From positions 82,750,437 through 82,814,436 of the forward strand of contig CM070500.1 of the NCBI GenBank assembly GCA_036346375.1: a stretch of 64,000 nucleotides of DNA. The letters are read 5' to 3'. Below the pieces are notes generated by a model. It was not told the origin of the DNA. It searched no databases and was given only the letters and a program-made list of their open reading frames with translations. Numbering within the stretch: position 1 is the first letter of the stretch; each line of letters opens with the position of its first letter. Shown here piece after piece: positions 55,521 through 64,000 of this stretch. The stretch is from Guadua angustifolia. Taxonomy: Eukaryota > Streptophyta > Magnoliopsida > Poales > Poaceae. A program made the translations under genes and the position numbers.

Positions 55521-57991
55521 ACCTCACTCCACAATTTTTTCTTAGTGCCAGGATCCGTCAGTTGTTAATTCACTAGGGCTAGTTTATTGCCCTTGTAATC
55601 ATCACGAGCGATAACAGAGGGAATGAGCTAAGAGATAAGGTTGCATTAGTCAGTTTCCAGGAAATGGCCTAGCTCAACTTGTCTCTGACTCTCTGCAGCA
55701 CACAAGGATGACAGAAGCCGTCCTTTTGTTCTCACTACTTAACAATGACTTCCTAAAAGGGTTTTGATAAAGGGTAGTAGTGCTCCGTAAAGATTGTAGA
55801 AGTGGTGAACTTTCTGTCTTTTTTTTTATTCGGAGCATTAGATTGAGCTTTGCTTTCCATTCAAAAAAGAGTTTACTCTCTGCCAAAATTCGAGAGACTG
55901 CTTTTATACTCTTCTAGAAAAAAGCGCAGTGCAGATACTAAGGCACTTCCATTATCTGATGAAATAAGAAATGATAGTGCTATCTACTTATTCTTTTGTT
56001 AGGAAGAAAAATGTTAAACATATCAAATGAAGTAGGCACTACACTCTGCCCATAGAAGTAATTTGAGTGCTACAATATTTCCTCGGAGAAAGAATAACAG
56101 AACTTTGCCCTTCAAAATTGATATATGCAAACTCCAAAATACAGGTCAATAACCCACGCACCAGATGGATTATTCTCAAGTCTACTTGGAAACCGTGGGA
56201 AAATAACACCTTGTCAGCATCTGAGATGGTACTGCTTAGCAACTACACATTCCGTACCTGAATATATGTCATTCTAGGATATTATACTTTCACCAAGGTA
56301 TATCTATAAATGACTGCATCATCCCTCTTTATTAAATCACTTATTGTTCTTTAGATGATATGCCTTACTTTAGTCCATGGTAGTAAATAGCATTGAAAAT
56401 AGCTAAAATGAGGGGTATACAAGGAAAAAAGGGTAAAAAATCATATCATAATTGTAGTATGACATGTAATTAGAAACAAAAATTTAAAAGCTAGAATGAT
56501 ATGTACTCGAACGGAGAGAGTATGGTACAAAGTAAACCCACTTTATTATGCAAATCAATTTCACGTCTACAAGTGTACCAAGACAGTTGGTGTAATTATT
56601 CAATGAATAGCTAACGATTTGTTATATATAAATGCAGAAGCTCCGGTACTTGGATCCTTCAGAAAATTAGCATATCAATATCGGATACTGCATCAGATAC
56701 AGCTACATCACCGATACGATCGAATATGTATCCTGCCTGTATCGGTGAATTTTCTATTTTTTTAAAAAAGAAAATAATTTCCGATACTTGCGTGATACTT
56801 TTCCAATAACTCTCAACCATAATATCGTTACCAACTCATAAGGAAACAACGGAATTGTTTATCCCATCCCGTAGCCCCTTGTCACTTCACACACCACCGC
56901 TCCTGCTCCTCTTTTCCCTAGGCTTTCATGCCAACGTTCATCTGCCCTAGTAGATGGTGGCACGCGGCAGCCCTCTCTTTGCTGACGCAACGATGCCCTT
57001 GGTCCACAAGCACGATGAGTCCTTCCATTAGTCTTGTTCTCCTCTCGACTATTGTAGTGTGGTATATATACTTCTAGGTAGCTAGCGGTAGCGAAGAGAT
57101 GGTGAGGGTAACAACAGCTAGGAGACGAGATATATTGTTGTGACTTATAGGAATAGAAGCACACAATTGTGGAGGCATTTGGGCAATAGTGGACTAGATG
57201 GCCTAAGTTGTTTGCTATGGGTTGATGGGCTTGCGAGATGATCTGTCCCATTTGCTTCTTCATTTTGTTGGTTATAGTGTCTCTTTATATCTATTTTGTG
57301 TGTGACATATCATATCTTATGTATATATGTTTATTTATATTTATATTTATATTTTTATCATATATATACATATGTATCGCTATATTGGTGTTTTTGGAAA
57401 AATAACGTATCTCAGTATTGTTGTATAGTGTGTCCGTGTCGGTATCTGAGCATCCTAGAGAAGACAAGAAGTTTACTGATTCAAATGTCAACTGATTACA
57501 CTAGGTGCAAGAAAACCAAAGATGATTTGGCCACGCCTACGTTTTTTTAAGAAGATAATCGTAAGAGAGACGTCTGTCCTTAGCAATTGAACAGTTCACA
57601 TGTCACCCCTGGATTCGTAGCGTGTGAACACTTGCACTGGCAACTTGGGCTGTGACATCAATGAACTGTAAGGAGACATAACTTACCTCTAGTGACTATG
57701 CATGTTTGACATTGTAACTGAATAGACTAAAGAAAATTGTAATGTCTTCAGGTCGTATTCACACTGAAGCATGACTTTATCCTAGGATATCTTCAAGGAA
57801 AGAGCAAACGATTCAGTCCAAAATCAGTAGCATGTGTGATGAGTTTGGATAACAACAACCAATGGTAATGCAGCATGTCTAAGACCAGCCCATTCTCTGG
57901 GTTGCAGGCCGAAGTTCCTTATGCTAGATTTAGACCCAGGTAAAATCGTCTGCAGATTTTGTCCACAATGTTAAAATTTCAACAGGCTGTA
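55521..57991. other. Gene-free region with a degenerate Stowaway-like MITE
   Basis: No gene is supported. About 56243-56520 looks like an old Stowaway-type MITE: CATTCCGTACCTGAATATATG on the left, and CATACTCTCTCCGTTCGAG on the right when reversed, both followed by a TCATTCTAG word. The minus-strand frame at 56859-57263 has no domain. Confidence 0.45.
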
Positions 57992-58244
57992 TTCCCTCCG
58001 TTCTTTTTCAACTGACATCATCGAAGCTGTGCCGTCAAATTTTCTAAAATTTGACCACTACATTAAAATTATCTAGATGGCTATATGAAAACAATATCAC
58101 TAGATTTACCAGTGAAAATACTTTCATAAGATTATAATTTTATTAGTATATAATAAGATAAAGTTACAAAAAGTAATGGTCAAAGTCACATCTCGTAGCT
58201 GTAAAAAAATATAAAAAATGTCACTTAAAAAAGAACGGAAAGAG
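57992..58244. mobile_element. Stowaway-like MITE (253 bp)
   Basis: The left end CCCTCCGTTCTTTTTCAACTGACA and the right end, reversed, CTCTTTCCGTTCTTTTTTAAG form inverted termini flanked by TA (57990-57991 and 58245-58246). The interior is AT-rich with TTTGACCACTACATT and AATGGTCAAAGTCAC. No coding capacity. Confidence 0.87.
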
Positions 58245-58246
58245 TA

Positions 58247-59588
58247 GCAATTTGATCACTAGATAATTTATACTGTTTCATTAGTATCTGGAATACTCTG
58301 CAAAAATAGGAAATAATACAGTCTTTTAAAACTTCTCAGCATGCCCCACAGCTCTTCAATTTGATCAAATTTCTCCAAAGACATTTTTCTGATTTTTTTT
58401 AAATGGATTCTGATATGTTATATTACTTCAGATTTAAACCATTTCATCTTGAGTATTGACAGCAATAACTGTAACTAATGAAGAAAAGATCATTTATGCT
58501 CCCTATCTATGAAGAGAATGGATAAGAAAGGAACTGCTTCACATATAACGCTTTCCTTGAGGATAAGGATGAAGTGATTAACTGCAGCATGTCTTGCATC
58601 TGCAAGTTGTATGCTGCATAAGCGCATAACAACTTGCAGTTGTAGGACTGCTTGAGCTGTGAGAAAAGCTTACAGTGGTGATATCATTATGCAGAAAAAA
58701 GAAACAGTAGAAATATATATTCTACAGAATTGCTACAGTTCGGACGTCTGACGCATTGCAACATTTTTTTTTCTACATGTGTAACATTTTTTTCCAATGC
58801 GTGCAACATTTTTCTATATTCTACTGGACTTCTACAGATGTTCAGTGGCTCTGATAGCTGCTTCAGTGGTTCTCCCTTTAGTGGAAATGTCAAATGCGGA
58901 ATACTGAGAGGGGGAGGAGGGTCTCTTTTGAGCCATTCAAGTAAAATCGACTGTAACTAAATTATGAAGAGAACAACAGAAACCTTTTCTGTCAGCAGTG
59001 GTGGCTGGATAAATCAGAGTAACAACATGTAAGTGGTCAAGAAGATGTTTTCAAGCACAATAACTAATGAAAATTTATCATTTCTTTTGATGGGTACAGA
59101 AAATGTAAATGAACTTTCAAAAAGAAAAGATCAGGAAAGGGAAAGATGACTGAAATTGAACTAGTTTCAACATTACAGAAGATCAGATCAATCAGGTGAT
59201 GTTTTGGCTACCCAAGAATAAGTAGGAAAAAAATCCAATGCTGATTGGTAGAGACTACAAACACAGGAAACCAGAATAAAGAACAAAAAACATACAGCAA
59301 GAAGACACATAACATCTCAGTTACCGGGCATGTTCTCTATACTTATTACTAAGCAATTTCTGTTGAAGATAACTCAAATATCTCTAACTACCATATCTTT
59401 TGGTTAAGTCAAAATAGGTTGTTAGTCTAAATCGTCTACAACTAGGACTCTTTGGCTATACAAACCAACCCCCTGCACTTCTAATCTTGAAGCATTATAG
59501 TGAATTATTTCTCGTCGTTATTTCCTGCAAGGATTTTTCCACGTTAAATCTTTGTCTCTGTTATTTGCCGTGCATGTATCCCTAAAAG
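58247..59588. other. Gene-free region
   Basis: No gene is seen. CAACATTTTTT words repeat at 58758-58812. The part before 59589 reads like the 3' half of an LTR because a primer-binding site follows, but its start could not be set. Confidence 0.4.
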
Positions 59589-59600
59589 TGGTATCAGAGC
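59589..59600 (+). other. Primer-binding site of a truncated LTR element
   Basis: TGGTATCAGAGC, complementary to initiator tRNA-Met, is followed by a short leader (59601-59715) that ends where another LTR begins. It is the remnant of an element interrupted by the gypsy insertion. Confidence 0.6.
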
Positions 59601-59715
59601 GTGGGTTTTTGATCTACACCCATGTCGGACTTCAGAAAGAACTAGCCCAACTCCATTCGGGAAGAAGAAGAAGGCTTCAGTCTATGGACCGCCGAGATTT
59701 GCTAATTTAGTTTCT

Positions 59716-60073
59716 TGTTGAAGATCTGAAGGTCCACGATGGTTATGATGATCCAATGGTCTTTATTAGGTTGTAGTGGTTCGCTAGATCTAACGGCTAT
59801 AATTACTTTCAGTAATTTCAAGTTACCGTGTTTAGCTTGTCGGATTGCTGTTTCTGTTTAACCTTGTCTTTACCGGAGAGATTCTAGAACAGCTGGTATA
59901 TAAAGCTGCCTGCCTAACTGAATTCTGTTATGGATGAGAAAGTCTAATGCATTACGCTTCTTGCTTTTCCTTTTCCTTGTTTCTTCTCTTGTTTCTTTTG
60001 ATCATTTTGTGTTGTTCTCTCTGGTTTGCTGTCATGATTACAATTGGAAGTCGGATTTCTTCAGGGTCTGACA
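59716..60073 (+). repeat. 5' LTR of a plus-strand gypsy element
   Basis: It starts TGTTGAAGATCTGAAGG and ends GGGTCTGACA just before TTTGGTATCAGAGC (primer-binding site 60076-60087). TATATAAAGCTGCC at about 59898 is a good promoter candidate. The 3' partner is not in the window, so the left boundary is approximate. Confidence 0.6.
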
Positions 60074-60189
60074 TTTGGTATCAGAGCTCACTCGTTCTTC
60101 GGCTGACTGTGGGTTAAGTTTTCATTGTGAACTCGGTTCCTCGTAAAATCCCTAACCTCTTGGCAGATCTTCTGGAGTGAGGTAAGTGA

Positions 60190-61256
60190 AGTTGATTGGT
60201 GGGAATTCTGGTTCTGGAAACTCCGGATCTGCAGGAATCAGGTTGGAAAGAGAGGGCATTGAATATGCCGAAGGTTGGAAGACAGCTTGATGAGGAAGTT
60301 GGATTGGCTTTGGTAGAGGATGTGCATGATTTGAAGAAAGTGGTGACCAGATGGGGGAAAATTCTGTCTCAATCAGGGAACAAATGGACCAATTCCAGAC
60401 GCAGTTGATAAGTAATTCCTCGAAGATCGATCAGATAATGGAAATGTTGAATACTTGATAAATCTGGCAACAAGGAAATTACTAGTAAATTAGCTATGAT
60501 GGACAACGATGCAGAGCAATTTGGGCAAACAGATGCAAGAATTTCATCTTCTGGAGCAAATTTTTATGGCACACCAGGAAGTGGGCATTCTTATGCTCCA
60601 AATTACTATACCAATAGTAACCTAAATGGTAATCCACCTATTCCAGTTCGCACTCAATTTGGGAACACAAATCATCAGATTACTACAGCAGGGTTTGGAA
60701 GAGGAGTTGACAGCAATGCAGCAGGAACGTTTGGGGTTAGTTTCTATCCGTCATTGTTGGCAAATGGAACTTTTGCACCTCAACATGTTACATCAACTCC
60801 TCCATATGTACCTCCTTACAGATCCCCGCATCAGAATTCAGGTTATGTACACCATACAAGAGTTGGAGCTCCAGGAGGAAGTAACATGACTAGGACAGTG
60901 GAAGGAATATCTCAACCTCATGAAGAAAGAGTTACTATCTTACAAGTTTCAGCAAAGGGCCAAAGGTTGAATTCCCTAAGTTTGAGGGTGACAACCCGGA
61001 AGCATGGATTAAAAAGGCTGAGAAATGTTTTGAGTTGGGAAGGATTCCTGAAGGGCAGAAAGTAGCAATTGCCGAGATTTATTTGGTTGGTAGAGCTGAC
61101 CAATAGATCAATAGTAACAAGATTGATACTAATAACATCACCTGGCCACAGTTCTGTGAAATGGTGTGCAAGAGGTTTGCTTCTGAGACTAGAGTGGATG
61201 TAATTGACAACTTTAGAGGGTTAAGTCAAGTGGGGTTCATTGAGACTGTTACGAGT
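60190..61256 (+). pseudogene. Degenerate gag of the plus-strand gypsy element
   Basis: The frame from 60496 encodes a Gly-, Asn- and Pro-rich N-terminal part. After a frame change near 60955 comes the retrotransposon gag core (FPKFEGDNPEAWIKKAEKCF, IAEIYLVGRADQ, WPQFCEMVCKRF). There is a TAG stop at 61105-61107 where a Trp codon is expected. The gene ends abruptly at 61256, where an opposite-strand LTR begins. Confidence 0.8.
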
Positions 61257-61686
61257 AGATTCGGCGTGAACCTGCTCGTAAGCACTAGTTCCTGGCCAGA
61301 GGCCTGAACGAATGCCGCTCGTTGACCCCGTGGCCGGTGAGGTGAGTTCTTTAGGTAGGGTTGGCTGTTATCGAAGCCACCGCATGGAACAAAGGGTTTG
61401 TGGCACAATGAAGCATGCCTTTTCTCTTCTTTATTTCCTTCTTAAATAAGCAACAGCTCCTCCCCACAGATAGGCAAGGAACCAATCTTAACAAACAAAA
61501 AGGATAGAATCTAATCAAAAGACTACTAAAAAGGAAAGAGATAATATCTCAACTAACTAGGGAACTTATCATGCTGCTTGATCTCATCCCTCCGCACCTT
61601 CCCTTCTGGTCGCACCTGACTCCCCTGCCTGCGCTCGGTTGATTGCCCCTTTCCTTCTATAGAACACCCGATCAAAGGGGATAACA
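61257..61686 (-). repeat. 3' LTR of a minus-strand chromodomain gypsy element
   Basis: It is bounded by TGTTACGAGTAG and GGGGATAACA (TG...CA on both strands). On the minus strand it follows a purine tract, CCAAGGGGGCAGTAA, directly after the pol gene. The outside flank is GAGAC; the matching copy is lost with the rest of the element. Confidence 0.8.
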
Positions 61687-62640
61687 TTACTGCCCCCTTG
61701 GAAATGAAGCTTGTCCTCAAGCGAACAGTCGGGATAAGAACGACGCAAGGTGATGGCGTCCATCCAAGTCGCCTCAGTTTCTGGCTCTCCCGTCCAATGG
61801 ACCAAAACTTGACGCTGGCCATTAACAAAACGTTGGGCAAGGAGACGATGGGGTACCGGTCTGCCTGGCTCTAGTGTGGGTGCGAGGTCTTCTGGAAGAG
61901 CTGGGACCTGTGGTGGTGGTGTCCCTTTGTACTCCTTAAGGAGAGAAACATGGAAAACATTGTGGAGACGAGCACCAACCGGCAATTCGAGCCTGTACGC
62001 CTCTGGACCAATCCGGGCCAGCACCCGATAGGGACCATAAAATCGAGGGGACAGTTTGTGCCCTCCCTCGGTCCGCAAGGTTAACAGCCGATGCTTCTGG
62101 AGACGAAGCCAAACCCATGAGCCTACTGAAAATTCCACTTCGCGATGCCCTGAATCATATTGTTGCTTCATGCGGTTCTGAGCGCGGAGAAGATTGGCGC
62201 GAGCCTGTTGAAGAAGAGCATCGCGATCAATCAACTGCCGGTCAACTGAGTCAATGACCGTAGCTCCCTGGTGATATGGCAGCAGAGGTGGAGGTGCGCG
62301 GCCGTAAACCAATTCAAATGGCGTCATGCGAACGGCGGAGTGAAAGGAGGAGTTGTAATAGAATTCGGCCCACGGCAGCCACTGAGCCCAAGACGTGGGG
62401 TGATCCGCCGCCAAACACCGCAAGTACATTTCAATAGTCCAGTTGACCACCTCAGTCTGTCCATCCGTCTGGGGATGGTAAGCGGTGGAAGGCTACAAGG
62501 TTGTACCGCAACGCTTGAAGAGATCCTGCCAAAAGGCACTAAGAAAAACTGGGTCTCGATCCGAAATGATAGACTCTGGAATGCCATGCAAACGGACCAC
62601 TTGATAAAAGAAAATTTTGGCCACTGTTGGTGCTGCCGTT
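61687..62640 (-). pseudogene. Truncated gypsy pol: integrase end plus chromodomain
   Basis: Read on the minus strand from about 62640: part of the integrase core (GIPESIISDRDPVFLSAFWQ), an in-frame stop before STAYHPQTDGQTE, then the integrase C-terminal region (FELVYGRAPPP, GSWVWLRLQ, LSPRFYGPYRVLARIG). Next come the conserved LHNVFHVSLLK and a chromodomain-like tail (VLVHWTGEPETEATWMDAIT). The frame stays open into the LTR. Reverse transcriptase and the 5' half are missing. This is a chromovirus-type Ty3/gypsy relic, joined at about 62640 to an opposite-strand integrase. Confidence 0.88.
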
Positions 62641-62644
62641 GGTT

Positions 62645-63002
62645 GTTTGAAGGCCATGAAGTGGGCTACATACCAGAGAGCAAGGCTCCTATTCTATTGG
62701 CCTGGAATGAAAGCTTGCATTGTGGAATTTGTTAAGTGCGTTGTTTGTCAAAAGAACAAGTTAGAAAATACTCCCTATCCAGGGTTACTTCAACCTTTGC
62801 CAGTTCCAGATTTGGCATGGGCTCAGATTACTATGGATTTTGTGCAGGGATTACCGAAATCGGAAGGAAAGGAGGTAGTGATGGTGGTGGTCGACCGATT
62901 CACCAAATACGCACACTTTGTATACTTGAGCCATCCCTATTTAGTTCAAGATGTGGCAAGGTTGTTCCTGGATAATATATACAAGCTACATGGACTTTCA
63001 TC
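62645..63002 (+). pseudogene. Gypsy integrase fragment cut by the assembly gap
   Basis: The plus-strand frame encodes the zinc-binding HHCC end (FYWPGMKACIVEFVKCVVCQ) and the start of the integrase core (WAQITMDFVQGLP, VVMVVVDRFTKYAHF, ARLFLDNIYKLHGL). It may belong to the plus-strand element whose gag lies at 60.2-61.2 kb, with reverse transcriptase deleted between. It runs into the N gap at 63003. Confidence 0.85.
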
Positions 63003-63102
63003 NNNNNNNNNNNNNNNNNNNNNNNNNNNNNNNNNNNNNNNNNNNNNNNNNNNNNNNNNNNNNNNNNNNNNNNNNNNNNNNNNNNNNNNNNNNNNNNNNN
63101 NN
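63003..63102. other. Assembly gap (100 N)
   Basis: Exactly 100 N, the conventional placeholder for a gap of unknown size, inside a gypsy integrase gene. Distances across it are not reliable. Confidence 0.99.
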
Positions 63103-63523
63103 ACCCTAGCGCCACATGTGAGAGAGGTAGTGAGGAAAAGAGCTAGATGTGAGAGAGAAGAGAGATGAGAAATTTCGAGTTTGTATATGATGACATTGGT
63201 GGGTAATTTTTACGAAGTTGAGTAAAAAAAAGTTTATATGTATTCTGCAGAAGCAAAAAAAAAAAAAAACCCATTTTTCTAGCTTATGGCTTATAGTTGT
63301 AAGGTGGCTTAACCTTTTTATAAGGCTCGCTGAAAAGCCCTTATTTGTTTGGATTTTAACTTTAGTTTTTAAACAGAAGAAAAGGCCGAAACAATCTGAT
63401 ATAAGACAGTGTTCCCCGTGCTATAGAAAAAGGAGAAGGGTTAGTCGGCAAAAATCTTCCCAGCCACATTAAACAAAAAGGTTCTTACCGTAGCGAAACA
63501 GTACCCACGTGCATGGGCCCAAA
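63103..63523. other. Gene-free sequence after the gap
   Basis: No supported gene. The sequence is not recognisable as a continuation of the integrase before the gap. Confidence 0.4.
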
Positions 63524-64000
63524 GTTTAAAATCTCACTGAAATTTCGTGAGATCTCGGTTTCCGAACGTGAACGATTTTTGAAACATCGACAAGAGTAAA
63601 AAAAATTTAAATTGCTACAGTATAGCAGAAATCTCAGCGAGATTTCAATCTCGTCGAGCTCTCATGCTTTTAACCAGTTTAAGTTTTTGACTTTTTTTAA
63701 CCGGATTTGGTCTAATAACCCTTAATAAAGTCATCTCCTATGAAAATTTGTTGAAAAACCGAATTTTTGAGACTTTTTTAAAAACTGCACAAACACTATT
63801 AGATTTTTATAAAATTTTAAATGCTTTATAATGACATGAAAATTTATTGTATCATCCTAAGAAGTGTAGGATCATACATAAAAATGTTTAAAATAATTTA
63901 AATTAATTTGTTATCTTTAAAAATCAAAATTAGAATGAACATAATTGGGATAGTAACCTTGTCGAATTTTATAAATTTTCTTAAGTGTCATCATGATCCA
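63524..64000 (+). repeat. Unnamed AT-rich repeat family, copy 3 (cut by window end)
   Basis: It begins GTTTAAAATCTCACTGAAAT. It matches 28063 onward in the same orientation and 14217 downward in reverse: AATAACCCTTAATAAAGTCA, TTAGATTTTTATAAAA, AGAAGTGTAGGATCATAC, AATTTTATAAATTTTCTTAA. The right end lies outside the window. Confidence 0.7.

Noticed and set aside
56859..57263. 134-residue minus-strand frame
   Set aside because: Composition is irregular, no domain or splice context, and no family could be recognised.
62271..62735. 154-residue plus-strand frame
   Set aside because: Antisense shadow of the minus-strand gypsy integrase that crosses the junction at about 62640.
1..64000. CRISPR arrays, operons, tRNA or functional rRNA genes
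   Set aside because: The DNA is plant nuclear. The only tRNA-like words are retroelement primer-binding sites, and the only rRNA sequence is the broken plastid 16S leader.

Overview
This is plant nuclear DNA, most probably from a grass in or near Oryza. The evidence is GT-AG introns, GC-rich first exons, Tourist and Stowaway MITEs with grass-type termini, SIRE-like copia and chromodomain gypsy retrotransposons, and a 100-N scaffold gap. Only three host genes can be supported. Everything else is layered transposable elements, a rearranged plastid insertion, and AT-rich sequence in which no gene is visible.

Layout. 0-2.6 kb: a diverged duplicated segment. 3.0-4.3 kb: a hAT element with a perfect 8-bp target duplication, then a Tourist-like MITE. 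5.0-9.8 kb: three Helitron-like units head to tail. 10.1-14.6 kb: a hAT fragment carrying a Tourist MITE, then an old 3.2-kb hAT element holding an exon-like fragment and an unnamed AT-rich repeat. 15.1-18.5 kb (+): a seven-exon PAS/LOV photoreceptor gene with an 8-bp duplication that shifts the frame of the second LOV domain. 19.76-20.26 kb: a plastid-derived mosaic of ndhA, ndhF, psbD and the rrn16 leader. 20.5-22.0 kb: an AT-rich repeat array. 24.9-26.2 kb: hAT and Stowaway MITEs. 28.1-29.0 kb: second copy of the unnamed repeat. 29.3-30.1 kb (+): a group IIc WRKY gene (WRKYGKK). 32.1-34.9 kb (-): a group IIb WRKY gene, convergent with the first, with a probable solo LTR in its second intron. 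36.2-50.1 kb: a probable CACTA-like element containing a 3.0-kb solo LTR and a complete 7.4-kb copia-type element that has gag but no pol. 50.6-52.0 kb: a long-inverted-repeat element. 54.6-55.5 kb: an intact TRIM. 59.6-63.0 kb: fragments of opposed gypsy elements, then the gap. 63.5-64 kb: third copy of the unnamed repeat.

The PAS/LOV gene would encode a small flavin-binding blue-light sensor. The two WRKY genes encode W-box-binding transcription factors. Nothing in the sequence links the three functionally. The strongest observations are the PAS/LOV frameshift, the four-piece plastid mosaic, the internal empty site proving a MITE insertion, the TRIM that keeps a gypsy pol tail, the gag-only copia element, and the three-copy unnamed repeat. 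No undescribed enzymatic or defence system was found.
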